DNA of 64,000 nucleotides from Takakia lepidozioides. Taxonomy: Eukaryota > Streptophyta > Takakiopsida > Takakiales > Takakiaceae. Shown in pieces: positions 1-10,735 of the stretch (positions within the stretch are counted from its first letter, which is position 1; every line of letters begins with the position of its first letter). The translations under genes were made by a program, and so were the position numbers. The stretch spans positions 16,924,001-16,988,000 of the forward strand of contig CM060734.1 in assembly GCA_030704615.1 (NCBI GenBank), written 5' to 3'. A model generated the notes under the pieces. It did not search any database and was not told the DNA's origin. It was given only the letters and a program-made list of their open reading frames with translations.

Positions 1-496
1 AGAGCCACCCCGACTCTTCCGCTCATAACACTTCCTATTTCTTGTTCTTGTTTCTTGGAGGGAACCACCTGCATGTAATTCGCACTCCTGATTGGATGTG
101 GACTGCTTAGGTAATTTCTTAATTCCACCCCCCTCCATGGACATTCCCACCTGGAATGTCAAGTAGGACAGCACATGTGGCATAGGTTTCTTTTTTTTTT
201 ACTCAGAAAGGGTTCCGTTACCCTTACACTGAATGCATTAATGGGCCCACAATTAGTATTAGCTGCTGTACTAGGTAGGTACTTTGACGGCCCGATTTGT
301 CCGTTTGCATGATGAGACCTTTTTTTGCAATTGATGCAGTGCGGTGTGCCACGCCTTAGTGGCCACGTGTCCGTTTCAAAACATGCCCCCGACTTCCCCT
401 CTCCGCGTGGCATATTCTCCAAGTTTGACTTCCAAACTTCCTCTTCACTTGATGGCCACTTTTCTAACGTTAATTCGCGTCCACATGTTACTGACC
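1..496. other. Left edge, no gene recognised
   Basis: No recognisable protein, RNA gene or repeat is visible here. The short open frames have no domain and no related copy elsewhere in the window. It may be the far part of the 3' LTR of the neighbouring minus-strand gypsy element, or flanking DNA. It does not match that element's other LTR at 7316-7949. Confidence 0.4.
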
Positions 497-671
497 CTAT
501 GGACTGTGTAATCTGTATGGGCTGTGTTGGGCTGTGACAGGCTGTGTGGCACTGTGGTGGGCTGTGATAGGCTGTGTCACGCTGTGATGGGTTGTGATAG
601 GCTGTGTGACACTGTGATGGGCTGTGATAGGCTGTGTCACGTTGTGATGGGCTGTGATAGGCTGTGTGACA
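497..671 (-). repeat. 3' LTR remnant of element B (GGCTGTGAC repeats)
   Basis: Direct repeats of about 10 bp built on GGCTGTGAC/GGCTGTGTC run to position 671, where the minus strand starts with TG after a purine-rich stretch. The other LTR of B ends with the same type of repeat at 7930-7949. The rest of this LTR is not recognisable to the left, so it is probably truncated or diverged. Confidence 0.6.
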
Positions 672-1843
672 CTTGTACTTCCCGCCTTGGTCATAACGCT
701 CGGCTTAACGACAAGTGCTCCATACTCCGTTGGTATCACTGGCGCAGCCCGTGACTGCTTTTGCGTTTCAACATGCAAATTGTGCTGCAATGGTTTGTCA
801 TGGATACCACTGTACCCCTTCAACTTATTGGCATTGACTCTTCCCAGCATCTCTTTGTTAATGGTTTGTAACATGGCGGTGTTGTTATCATACATCTTCT
901 GTATGACATAAGGTCCTTTCCATGGTGATTTAAGCTTAGTAGCTTAAATCTTCCCCTTCTTCTGCAACCAGAGAACCAAATCTCCCGTCTTAAAAGTCTT
1001 TAATTTGCCTTCATCAAACTGTTCCTTCCTCTTCATCTGAATTCTGGTCATGTTATCAGCTGCATCAGTACGTACTTCTTCCACATGGTATAATTCATGT
1101 TTCCTGACCTTAATTGAATCTTCTAATTCCATTCTCTTTCCCCATTCAGTTCTCATGGTAGGTAACAAGAATTCCACTGGAAGTAAAGTTTCCATACCAT
1201 AAACTAATTGGAATGGTGTATACTTAGTGGTGACTTTATATGAAGTCCTGTATGACCACAAAGTTGTCAGCAGCTTTGTATCCCAATCTGTTCTGTTTGC
1301 ATTGACTATCTTAGCCAAGATAGTACATAGTATTTTGTTGGTAGCCTCTGCCTGCCCATTACCCTGTGGGTAATATGTTGTACTCTTCCTATGCACAATC
1401 ATGAACTCTTTAGTCGATAGTTCAATGGTCTCATTAATGAAGTGACTTCCTTGGTCACTGATAAATTCCAGGGGACAGCCAAATCGTGTAAGTATGTTCT
1501 CATACAGAAACCTTGCTGTGGACTTGGCTGTGTTGTCCCTCAGAGCTTTAACTTTTACCCACTTCGTAGTATAATCAGTGGCTGTAATTATGTACTTGTT
1601 CTGTGTATTCTTGGCTGGTGAGTTAATTGGTCCAACAAAGTCTAGTCCTCATTTCTGAAATGGTTCAGTAGGCATCGTAGGATGCAAAGCCATCTTTTCA
1701 GATCTCTGCAAAGGTCCTAGCCTCTGACATTCATCACAACTCTGACAATACTTGTGTTCATCTTTGAACAAAGTAGGCCACCAGTAACCTGCAAATAGTA
1801 TCTTCCTACTGGTAGTCTCTTCTCCAAAATGACCTCCAGCCAC
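672..1843 (-). pseudogene. Integrase of element B (broken)
   Basis: This is a gypsy integrase that would join element cDNA to the host genome in the nucleus. The zinc-binding part includes CQSCDECQR near 1730. The catalytic core includes GLDFVGP just after an in-frame TGA near 1648, ISDQG near 1460, and YYPQGNGQAE near 1370, which supply the DDE acidic residues. The C-terminal domain has the KGPYVIQ motif near 915. In-frame stops lie near 1841 (TGA), 1648 (TGA) and 944 (TAA). The sequence stays in one frame apart from these stops, so decay is by point mutation. The reading frame runs on into the LTR repeats. Confidence 0.85.
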
Positions 1844-1938
1844 TCATTTATGAACTTCCTCCAAAACTTTATTTACTTCATGGTGGTACAAGCATCGTTT
1901 AAGTACTCTATCAGGTCCTAGCTTATACATTCTGCCCC

Positions 1939-2472
1939 CTACCATAATATAAGGTAAAGCCTTGATAGCGATTCTCTTCCTCTGTTACTCCCATAACTAG
2001 ATGGGCACTGACCATGAGTAAGGTAGTATCTGATTGGCCACTGCCAATCTAACCATTCATCTGCACTTCCCTGCATCTCCATTGCAAATAAACTCGCATC
2101 AGGTAATTGGTCGTTTACTCCTGTGGCGGGCTCTCCTGTTGTTAGGCGTGACAAATGATCGGCCACAAGATGCAAACGGCCACTCTTGTAAACAACTTCG
2201 AACTCAAACTCGTGCAAGATTATTAACCACCTTGCTATCCTTCCACTTATCAAAGGTTTGTTCACCAGATGTATCAGAGCCTGGTGATCCACATAAAACA
2301 TAAACTTTCTTCCCAATAGGTAATGCCTGAATTTCTTGACTGCATAAATCATTGCCAGTGCTTCTCTTTCAGTTGTGCTATAGTTACTTTCAACACTGTT
2401 CATCAACCTGCTAGCATAGTACACAGGTGAATCTATATTTCCTGTAACATTTTGGGCTAACACCGCTCCCAA
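1939..2472 (-). pseudogene. RNase H domain of element B
   Basis: This is the RNase H part of Pol, which degrades the RNA strand during reverse transcription. Recognisable gypsy motifs are PVYYASRLMN, TEREALAMIYAVKKFRHYL, FMFYVDHQAL, and RIARWLIILHEFEFEV followed by ADHLSRL. The start shown is only where the frame opens. The real protein continues from RT upstream and into integrase downstream. A stop interrupts it near 2515. Confidence 0.85.
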
Positions 2473-2643
2473 CGCTTCCCCTGAGGCATCACAGTGAACA
2501 TGAAATACTACATGTCAGTGAGGGTTAATCAGCACAGGTGTAGTTGTTACTGACAATGTAAATTCCTCAAAAGCCTGTTGACATTCAGCTGTCCATGCAA
2601 ACACTGTATCTTTCTTCAGAAGCTTGCTCAATGGTGCTGCTAT

Positions 2644-3429
2644 CTATGCATACCTTTTGACAAATCTTCTGTAATAACTGGTTTGTCCAAGGAATCTCCT
2701 TAGACTCTTAACATTTACTAGTGGTGGAGAGGCTTTAATGGCCTCTGTCTTCCTGGGATCCACAAGAAGTCCCCTCTTACACACAATGTGTCCCAAAAGC
2801 ACCCCTGAATTCACACAGAAAGTACACTTATCTAGATTCAGGCCCAGACCTCTCATCCTGCATCTGGCCAAACATAACTCCAATTTATGCAAGTGCTCAT
2901 TCTTAGAGCTGTACACACTGAAATCATCCAAGAACACCTGCATGAAATCATCCAGATACTCATGAAAAGATTCACTTATCACTCTCTGAAAGGTTGCTGG
3001 TGCATTACAAAGTCCAAAAGGCATGACTTTGTATGCATAAGCACCCCAGTCTGTGATGAAAGTTGTCTTTCCCTGGTCTTCTTCTGCCACTTGCACTTGA
3101 TTATAACCACTGAAGCCATCCATGAATGAGTACATCTCATGGCCTGCCACAGTGTCCAATACAGCTTCTGTGAATGGCAAGGGGAAAAGATCTTTCTTCG
3201 TGCAAGCATTCAATTTCTTATAGTTCACACAAACTCTCAGTTTACCATTCTTCTTGGGAACTATCACAATGGGTGACAACCAAGTTGTATACTCTATCGA
3301 GTATATAAACTTAGCCTCAGCCAGCTTCTTGATCTCTTCTCCAATCTTTTGTGCATAGTTGGGATTCATTCTCGTAGCTCCAAGCAAATACATCTCTGTA
3401 TTTGATGAACAAACTCTTAGCTTCCTCAA
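2644..3429 (-). pseudogene. Reverse transcriptase of element B
   Basis: A Ty3/gypsy RT palm is clear, with the order WLSPIVIVPKKNGKLRVCVN, FMDGFSGYNQ, MPFGLCNAPATFQR, the catalytic box VFLDDF (FLDD in place of the common YVDD), LGHIV, and RRFLGQTSYYRRF. About 80 bases are missing at the N-terminal edge compared with element A. The SYE codons are joined directly to the MNPNYAQK segment with a change of frame, so the Pol polyprotein is not intact here. Confidence 0.9.
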
Positions 3430-3874
3430 AGATTTCTGGCTCCAAATCAGCCCCTACCTTCACCATCCTCGGTTCCTCTTCAGTTCCCACATTCACTTTT
3501 CTCACCTGCTCATCAGCTGTGATTGTCCAACCATTCACCACTTCATCCTGTAAACTCATAGTGGCTGGTTCCTCTAGGATTTCCATTTCTCCCTCTCTTT
3601 CTTCATAGAAATGTGGTGGGTAACTGCTTGTTTCACCTTCAATTGGTGTTGCTGTCCCTACACCACAGCAGATACATTTTAAACAACTTAGGCATTCCAG
3701 CTGCATCTCTGCAACCTGCTCCCACTTTGGGTGTACAGCGAACAGGGTAGCTTCCTGCTCCTCATCAAGTCCTCCCCTCCAGTCATACTCCCTGACCCCT
3801 CGCGGTCTTCTCGTAGCAGGTAATCTACTAGATTTCTTAGTGGTAATTTGTATCTTGTGCATCCCATCATGCAC
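3317..3874 (-). pseudogene. Protease-RT linker of element B
   Basis: This acidic linker lies between protease and RT. It contains RRPRGVREYDW and ends with KYRDVFAWSYE, a typical gypsy segment just before RT. It then goes out of frame because of the deletion noted for RT. The same linker is at 34020-34540 in element A. No enzymatic motif of its own is visible. Confidence 0.7.
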
Positions 3875-3922
3875 AGTTAGTAACTGGGAATTCCAGTCAT
3901 GGAATACCCTGGCCTGTTTCTG

Positions 3923-4273
3923 TCACGGATGTCCCAACAATAAGGAGTAAGCTTCCATGACTTCATCCATTTTCAACACAGTTACTGTGATCATAAAGAT
4001 CATCTTTTGAATCTGTATCTTAACTCCTCTTATCAATCCCAATGGCTGTACACTTCTTTGATCTGCCATTGTTACTGTAAATGGAGCTGGTTTCATGTTA
4101 CTTAGACCAAGCTTCTGCCTTAATTGGTCTGTCATGATATTCACTCCAAAGCCTCCATCTATCAGTACATCAGTTAGTTCTGTGCTTCCAATTCTCAATT
4201 GGATTACTGGCATAGAATCATCAAAGTCCATGACTTTTTCTCGCCCTTCCGGCTTCACATTATAACTGGTCAC
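3923..4273 (-). pseudogene. Aspartic protease of element B
   Basis: This is a retropepsin-like protease that would cleave the Gag-Pol polyprotein. The active-site loop reads VLIDGGFGVNIM, with DGG in place of the usual DSG or DTG. A downstream LLLGHPW motif is the usual second conserved segment. A stop at the right edge separates it from gag, and another at 3920 separates it from the linker. Element A has lost exactly this active-site loop, so B is the only copy in the window showing it. Confidence 0.75.
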
Positions 4274-4390
4274 CTTGCTGTTTCCCTGTCACATGGGCAA
4301 TTCGATTGATTGCTTGATACAGCCTGTGTCTACAATAAGGTGCCATAGCCAATAGCTGTCCAATGGTAATCTCCGCTTTGGACCAGCATA

Positions 4391-6022
4391 TTACTTCAGC
4401 CAAAGTCCCTTCATTACTCTGCATGTCTGCAGCACTTTCTTCCCTTCATCCTCACTCACTTCCTCTTCTCTTTCAGAATCAGAGGAATCTGCCATAGGAA
4501 TATCAGTACTCTTCTGCATTTCCCTTATGGTATCTGCCACTTCCTTGTGCAGTTCCTTCTCATCTCTCCAAGCCTCATCATCTTCAGGCACATCACTGCC
4601 ATCTTCATTATCATCATCTTCCTCATCTACTGGAGGTATTAGTTTGGCTTTGCTTCTCGTTACTATCATTGTACTTACTTCTGGTACAACACATGGCCTA
4701 ACCATGTGAGCTGCCACCACTGGCCCCTCATTCACAGGAGCTCTCATCTCATTCTGGTGTCTGATCCAGAATGGACAAGCTGCCTTGCGATGGCCTACCT
4801 GATTACAATAGTAACACAGTTCTTCCCCATTAGGTCCTCGCCCTTGGTCTGTTCTGGAATTGTTTTTGTAATCCTGATTCCCTGGCTGGTAATTCCCCCT
4901 TGGATTACCCTGATAATTGCCTCTGGAATTTCCTTGGTAATTCCCTCTTGAATTACCTCTCCCTTCCATGCCATTGTTATAACCACCAAGCCTACCATAG
5001 TGGTCCTGATCATTGTTTCTTCTTGGCTGGGGCTGCACTTGATGCACCCTTACTTGCCTAGGTTCTCTAGCTGTTGTCCTTCTGTTGTAGTAACAATTCT
5101 CAGTAGAATGGTTATCCATTTTACAGATAGTACAATGTTTCTCCTTCATGTGGCATTCAGTGGTGGTATGGCCTTCATTCTGGCACTTTGCACACCAAAC
5201 ACCCTTCCTCCAATGTGTTGCAGCCTCTGTGGCATACTTCTTCAAGATTTCTTCTAATCTTTTCTCATAGTTATCCCTCTTCAACTTCTCATTCCTCTTA
5301 CTCTTCCTTTTCAGCTCTTGCTCTTCTTCCTCATCTGACTCATCCTCAGAGTCCTCATCATCCCTTTTCTCTCTCCTGAGCATTCCCAATTGCTCAATTA
5401 TGTTCGCTGTTTCAAATGCCTCCTCCATTGTATTATGGGGTAACATATTCACTTTCTTTTGCAACTCTGGTCTTAGTCCACTCACAATCCAAGTCTTCTG
5501 TAAACCTGGTGCTGGTACAGCAGCCAGCTTTTTCATCATCAATTCCATCTTTTCCATATACTCCTCAACAGTTTCATGCTTCTTTTGCTTTAACTGTTGT
5601 AAACTTCCATACACTTCATCCTCAGTTTTACTTGTCCTAAACCTATTTCGGAATGCTGTATTCAAGCCATTCCAGGTTAGGAAATGATTATCAGGGAATC
5701 TTGCATACCATTCACTTGCTTTCTTGATAAGTGAACAAGGAAACAGTCTCATCTTGGCATCATCGCCATTCTCATTGTTCACAATACACATGTGCTCAAA
5801 TTGGCTAATGTGTACATCAGGATCCCCTTTTCCTGAATATATTGGAAAAGGTGGTTTTGCCCGTGTTGGTTGTAACGCCATCTGTGGCCCTACCTTCTGC
5901 CCTCTGACAGATGCTGGCCCCCTTGCTGGTGCTGGTCCTTGAGGACCTGTTGTGGTTATGGTGGAACTTCCACCAAGTGGTGGCCCCTGAGCACTCCCTG
6001 CTACTGGCCCCACTATATTCAC
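4391..6022 (-). pseudogene. Gag (capsid and nucleocapsid) of element B
   Basis: This long open frame of about 540 codons has a proline/glycine-rich start, then a retrotransposon gag capsid segment (KKASEWYARFPDNHFLTW and QQLKQKKHETVEEYMEKM). A strongly acidic/basic stretch follows, then CCHC-like zinc clusters (CAKCQNEGHTTTEC, CTICKMDNHSTENC, CYYCNQVGHRKAAC) separated by a repeated RGNYQGN segment. It would package element RNA. The true start lies further upstream in the gag leader (6019-6342). The same protein is at 28498-33764 in element A, where it is cut by an insert. Confidence 0.85.
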
Positions 6023-6342
6023 AGTATTCCCAGCTCCAGTTGCACTACTTCCACACTCCCTGTCCCCCCAGAGCCAGATCCAGGCTGCCCACCTGATCCC
6101 CCTGAGCCGACACCTTCGTTGGCCTGTGATCCAAGTGCACCACTTGATCCAGGTCCAACGGGTTGGGATGTCCTGGTTGTAGTCTCAACCTCAGCTGTTG
6201 GGTCTATTTCTTCATACTCTTCCTCTTCCAATTTCTTCTCTCTATTTTCATCCTCCAAGTTCTGCCCTTGGGTTTCTTCTTCACTCATGTAACTCAACTG
6301 CAATGGTGTTGGAGAGTCTGAACTCTCCGTTGGCTCTGCCAC
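6019..6342 (-). pseudogene. Acidic Gag segment of element B
   Basis: This is a glutamate-rich, then glycine/serine-rich, low-complexity segment. It ends in the overlap with the main gag frame, so a frame change is needed to join the two. Element A carries the same segment at 28205-28534, with the same join problem. The frame change may therefore be ancestral rather than a private mutation. Confidence 0.6.
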
Positions 6343-6700
6343 ATCCTCTCCTCTTCTTCACCTTCCGCTTCAAAAACTGGAGTTCCTGCTTTTGGTGTTC
6401 CATGCCAACTCTTATTAAAGATTTCTGTCAAATCTTTATCCAGGGATGTACCTCAGATCTTTCACCTTGTGATTGATCTTCTTCCCGTACCAATTCCCTT
6501 AATCTTTCTTGCAAAGAAAAAGAAGGAGTGGCATCCAACTCTAGTTCTTCCGGTATGGGTGATGTACTCTCTGATCTTAATGGTGTGAGAGGTCCAGATG
6601 ATTCCCCTATGTCTATTCCTCTCTCCCAAAGATATGGATAATTAGCTTTCAGATAACTTCTCTTTTTGCTGAATATCTCTGGAGTCTAGCTTCTGTTTCA

Positions 6701-7423
6701 TCACTCATGTCCCATGTCTTTCATTTCTTTAATGTGGCAATAACCAAAACTCTCTTCTGTAGTATCTCTCGTATATGCCTGGGTTCTTTCAAGCTTCAAT
6801 GCACCCTTGGCTATATTAGAAGTCTCCGTTACCATATAACCATATGGCAAACAAGTCTGGAAAGCTGTTCTTGGTGTGAGTTTGATCCACAGAATATCCT
6901 TTGGAATCCAATTCTTTACTAGTACAAGCTCTTCATGCATATGAGTATAAACATTCACCTTCCTTTCCTCCCAGCCTTCAAACTCTACTCGCTTAATGGA
7001 TAGCAATGCTATCACATAAACCAGTGTTGGTAACCAACGTGCTCTTCCTCTACAGGCCACCTGATAAATCTTTATCACTCCTTTCTCCAGACCCCACTTA
7101 GGGTCAGCATCATGCACTCTCTTAAGAATGTTTTCTTTACAACCGTCTGGCAATTCCAAGAACCTCTGAAAGAATTGTTTGGACAATCTTTCCTTCTCAG
7201 TTTCACAGGGAATTTGATTCACATCAAATTCTTTAATTCTCCAACCACCATGATCCCACCAGATGCCTGTCACATCTGGTTGTTCATGACCCAGGTCCCC
7301 AGTATGGTCGCCAAATGTCGAATGGCTTTTACTCACCCATCCCTTTGCTATCCGAGGTGGAAACTCCAAGATAGAAGAGTTCGATATCTCTAAGCACTCA
7401 GCCCGCTCAGTACTATCAGTCAT
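6701..7423 (-). CDS. N-terminal ORF of element B, begins inside the LTR
   Basis: This is an open frame of 240 codons whose ATG lies about 100 bases inside the LTR. It reads across the LTR end and the primer-binding site into the internal region. It contains DVTGIWWDHGGWRIKEF, then a long segment with WLPTLVYVIALLSIKRVEFE. No known domain is recognised. From its place it could be a matrix-like N-terminal Gag. Element A has the homologous frame at 27125-27820, broken by one TAG, so coding across the LTR/PBS is a family trait. Confidence 0.6.
   Translation of the reverse strand: MTDSTERAECLEISNSSILEFPPRIAKGWVSKSHSTFGDHTGDLGHEQPDVTGIWWDHGGWRIKEFDVNQIPCETEKERLSKQFFQRFLELPDGCKENILKRVHDADPKWGLEKGVIKIYQVACRGRARWLPTLVYVIALLSIKRVEFEGWEERKVNVYTHMHEELVLVKNWIPKDILWIKLTPRTAFQTCLPYGYMVTETSNIAKGALKLERTQAYTRDTTEESFGYCHIKEMKDMGHE
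7296..7313 (-). other. Primer-binding site of element B
   Basis: On the minus strand TGGCGACCATACTGGGG starts two bases after the LTR end. It begins with TGG, the complement of a tRNA CCA end. The same string follows the 5' LTR of element A at 27235. The tRNA is not identified. Confidence 0.6.
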
Positions 7424-7949
7424 GACCTGCAGCTAGTGAATCATGGTTGTGCTTCCCATTTGTATTCCTTCTTGCCTTCATGTTATCAATTTACCTTATT
7501 TGATACTAAAGCATCAGATTGCTTCAGTATCTACTTAGTTCTAGTTAATCATGCATTCATTTCACAGCTTCACTCATGTCTCTCTACACAGTGTGATTGT
7601 ATCGAATAAGTATCAGATTATGATTTATCAGGTATTAGGCCAATGCCATGGTGACTCTAATCCGCCCTACAGTATCACTACAGCTCTGCATGTAATAGGC
7701 ATCTACTGTTCATCTTTCCTCCTTCTCTGTGCTCTCGTTCTTGCTCTCCGCCTGATCTCCTCTTCCCATGACCCAGAAGCGCTCCCCGTGAAGTAATCAT
7801 CTTTCCGTTGCCGCTCTCCTTATCTGCCCGCAAGTTGTTCTAACCACCTAACTAACTAACCGTCATCCCTGAAGTAACACGTTCCCTCTGCAGTTGTCGT
7901 TCCCTGTCTATGATAACTGTTCCCCATGTACTGTGACAGGCTGTGTCAG
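7316..7949 (-). repeat. 5' LTR of element B
   Basis: On the minus strand it starts with TGACACAGCC at 7949 and ends at 7316 next to the primer-binding site. It shares an internal block with the element A LTR (GGGAACG repeats, then the segment encoding the start of the N-terminal ORF). It lacks about the first 270 bases seen in A. At 7950 the sequence switches to family D DNA. Confidence 0.75.
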
Positions 7950-9333
7950 AGACACATCAGCTAGTGTGACTACCAAGGAGAGGGATTGGATCCTGCAACG
8001 AGCCAAGAGGTTCAAGTGGGAGGGGATACACCTGCTTCGAGTGTGGGAGGATGGTCGAGTGAGGATTGTGCCTCATCCAACACAGCATGCACGGTTAGTG
8101 CGGCATGCCCATGAGGAGTTGGGGCATTTTGGAGTGCGACGCACTCATAGTTTACTGCAGGGGCAGTATTGGTGGCGTGGTATGCACACAAAGGTGCAAC
8201 AGTTCGTGGCTAGGTGCATGGTGTGTGACAGAGTGCGTGCTTCATTCAACACCCCAATACCACAGTTGCATCCATTACCCATCATGGGATTGGGCTACAG
8301 GTGGAGTCTTGACTTCGCAGGGCCGTTGCCACTGACGATGCGCTACCACAAATATGTGTTGGTGATGGTGGAGCACTTCTCCAAGTGGATTAAGTTCGTT
8401 CCATTGCCTGATAAGGCTAGTGAGGGGGCTACGTATGCATTCTTAGATCGTGTGCTTAGCCGATTCGGTGCTCCAGCTGAGGTACTCATGTACCAAAGGA
8501 GAGAGTTCTTGGGGGAGTTTCAGGCTTTGTGTGATAAAACCTTGATAGACCACCGTACCACTTCTCGGGATCATCCTGAGGCCGATGGCTTGGCAGAGAG
8601 AATGGTTCAGACAGTGAAGAGGGGTTTGCGCAAGTATGGCTTGCAAAAGGGACACCTAGGAGATTGGGATCTTCAGGTACCTTGGTTAGCCATGGGCTAC
8701 AGGTTCAGCAAGCAAGCATCACTTGCCTCCTTCTCACCATATTTCCTTCTCTTTGGCCGAGAGCCAGATTTGCCTACAACTATTTGCAGGGAGGCTGCAG
8801 TAGTCCTCAACCTTGATGATCCGGATGTGTGGACACAAGCATGTGCCCAGCAGGCAGAGTTGTTCAAGAAAGTCATGCCTATGGCTTTTGAGAATCTTGC
8901 TATTGCCCAACACTGAGACACATTGAGGTATGCCACTATACGTGGAGGGGGATATCGGCTAGGTGTTTGTCGTTTCTACCCTGGGGACTATGTGTATCTG
9001 CAGCAGACAGCGCCTACGACCTTGGATGTCAGAGCAGGACGTGTGATTCTAAGGGTCAGGGAGGTGTTGTCTTCAGGAGTGTTGATTCTGGAGGGTCGAG
9101 ATGGCATGGTATGGAAAGACCATGTGCGCAATTGTGCGCTCGATGGGAAGATAGATCCCAACCTTGCAGTGGTACCTGCAGGGTTGCGTTGCATGCTATG
9201 TGGACATGCTTGTGGTGCCGTCACTATGCTGGTGTGTGATCGATGCTCAAGAGGTTGGCACATGGGATGCTTGACACCACCTCTTGAGAGGGTTCCTGAT
9301 GGAGATTGGTTATGTCCACACTGCTTGGGATAG
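7950..9333 (+). pseudogene. D1 integrase with PHD finger (broken)
   Basis: This is a fragment of Pol that starts in the pre-integrase region. It contains the HHCC zinc finger (HEELGHFGVRRTHSLL then CMVCDRVRAS), the core start SLDFAGPLP and DHPEADGLAER. The second catalytic aspartate is lost: D2 has LTDQGREF where D1 has LMYQRREF. An in-frame TGA at 8914 stands where D2 has an arginine codon. The last 50 residues are a PHD finger: CMLC, CDRCSRGWH, CPHC. The finger's cysteines and histidine are all kept although the integrase is dead. Confidence 0.88.
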
Positions 9334-9576
9334 TGGCAGTGGATATGTCTAGTGGTAGCTAACAAGACATGGGAGGCCAAGCTCATAGGAGTTAATACCC
9401 GAGATCTCAGGCTCAAGTTCACAGGTTGCAAGATGGCGACTAACGATGGGGCAACTCTTCTACCCGGCCTCTTGATCTATCGAGTTTGAGTGTAGTAGGG
9501 ACAGTGGTGGGGACTTTGTGAGGCTATGGCCACTATCACATCTTGTGGCTACCTGGACTTAGAGGGACCTAAGCGC

Positions 9577-9592
9577 CAACTAGGGGGGCGAT
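9577..9592 (+). other. Polypurine tract of D1
   Basis: AACTAGGGGGGCGAT lies directly before an LTR starting TGTGATGGACTAG. D2 has the same arrangement just before 62034. This is the usual plus-strand primer site of LTR elements. Confidence 0.6.
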
Positions 9593-9889
9593 TGTGATGG
9601 ACTAGTGGCTGCACTAGTGGTGGCTAGTGGTAGCCTAATGGTGGACTAGTGGCTGCACTAGTGGTGGACTAGTGGCAGCCTAGTGATGAACTAGTGGCTG
9701 CACTAGTGGTGGCTAGTGGCAGCCTAGTGGTGGGCTAGTGGCTGCACTAGTGGTGACTAGTGGTTGTCTAGTGGCAGCCTAGTGGTGCACTAGTGGTGGA
9801 CTAGTGATAGACTAGTGTTTTGTGTGCACATGTGTTGTGTGGTTTTGGACAGCGATGTAGTTGTGTAGCGATATGTATGTGCACGACAG
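9593..9889 (+). repeat. D1 LTR, left part, with ACTAGTGG repeats
   Basis: The LTR begins with TG and holds about 200 bases of imperfect repeats of GGACTAGTGG and GGCAGCCTAGTGG. A unique stretch follows that matches 62155-62215. It ends abruptly at 9889. The missing right part looks like the sequence that resumes at 54150. Confidence 0.7.
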
Positions 9890-9948
9890 CATCCCTCCTC
9901 CATTCATCCAAGTCGAAAAAGCAGGTGAGAATGAATCCCAGCTCCACA
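9890..9948 (-). repeat. Truncated 3' LTR of G3
   Basis: These 59 bases match 41566-41624 with few changes. On the minus strand both start TGTGGAGCTGGGATTC. The rest of the roughly 540-base LTR is absent here because the sequence switches to the D1 LTR. Confidence 0.65.
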
Positions 9949-10244
9949 TATGTGAAGCCTGCTGGGGCCACTAGAAACTGCGAGCTCCTGCGAGCGATGA
10001 GCTCAGGAAGAACAAAAAAACGAAGCCTAGCCAAAACAAACTACACACCCGGCATACAAGGGGTGAAAAAACCTAGGGAAGAAAACCTCACCCTGCAAGC
10101 TGGGTGGACGACAAAACATCCCATAGGAAAAACCCCAAGTGCTACAAATAGTGCAGAAAACTAGCAAGAAATGTAAAACTACGCTAAAGAAGAAGATGTC
10201 AGGGCCTGATCACGAGCTGTCCGATCTGTAGGGGTGAAAATCAC
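9949..10244 (-). other. G3 3' internal region, no gene
   Basis: Between the integrase tail and the LTR remnant I see no conserved coding frame. It is probably the 3' untranslated part of G3. Confidence 0.4.
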
Positions 10245-10679
10245 CTAGCGGTTCTCAACATTCAAACACATTACATCAAAAGTAAGAGTGTATGGAACAA
10301 GTAATGAAACATGAATGGAGCTCACTAAGTGAGGAGTAGAAGCATGTTGGGGAAGCAAGACATACTGTCTGCCAGGAAGAATATCAGAGATCAGGTAAGG
10401 GCCATCAATCTGACGCTTGGCCTTAGAGACCTGCTTACCAGGCTGAAGCCTTACACAAACGGACTGGCCTATCTTGAATGACTCAGAATACACAACACGC
10501 CTGTTGTAATTCTTGGCCTGAGCAGCTTGGGCAAACACAATGTTAGATTTAGTTGTTTCACGCAAACTACGTCGTCTAGCAGCCATGGAAAGCAAAAAGA
10601 CTTCCCAATTTCCAGGCTCAGTTGCGGAGACCTGCAGCCAGGAGATATGCAAAAGAGTTCTATATTTCCTACCATACAA
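10245..10679 (-). pseudogene. Integrase C-terminal region of G3
   Basis: This fragment is typical of the end of a gypsy integrase. The motif QAAQAKNYNRRVVYSESF is followed by FKIGQSVCVRLQPGKQ and IDGPYLISDILPGRQYVL (a GPY/F-type module), then SIHVSLLVPY. The catalytic core is missing. The sequence joins to the RT/RNase H fragment after a short gap, so an internal deletion removed most of RNase H and integrase. Confidence 0.75.
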
Positions 10680-10735
10680 AAGTTCAAAATGAGAAATTTT
10701 GGTATTGGGGGAAACTAAGCCTCCTGCCCCTTACA

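Larger units (their letters stand above)
497..7949 (-). mobile_element. Element B: decayed Ty3/gypsy retrotransposon
   Basis: Read on the minus strand the order is 5' LTR (7316-7949), primer-binding site, gag, protease, RT, RNase H, integrase, and a remnant of the 3' LTR (497-671). This is the gypsy order, with integrase last. Coding parts closely resemble element A (26306-38703), so the two are one family. B keeps RNase H and integrase, which A has lost, but carries several in-frame stops and a deletion between protease and RT. Its right end abuts a fragment of family D at 7950, which indicates insertion into D1. The matching left target flank is not seen. Confidence 0.88.
7950..9889 (+). 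mobile_element. D1: 3' part of a D-family gypsy element
   Basis: From GAGACAC onward this matches D2 from about 60385 to its end: integrase, PHD finger, polypurine tract, and LTR to 9889. The upstream part is missing because element B is inserted here. The LTR breaks off at the G3 boundary. Confidence 0.88.
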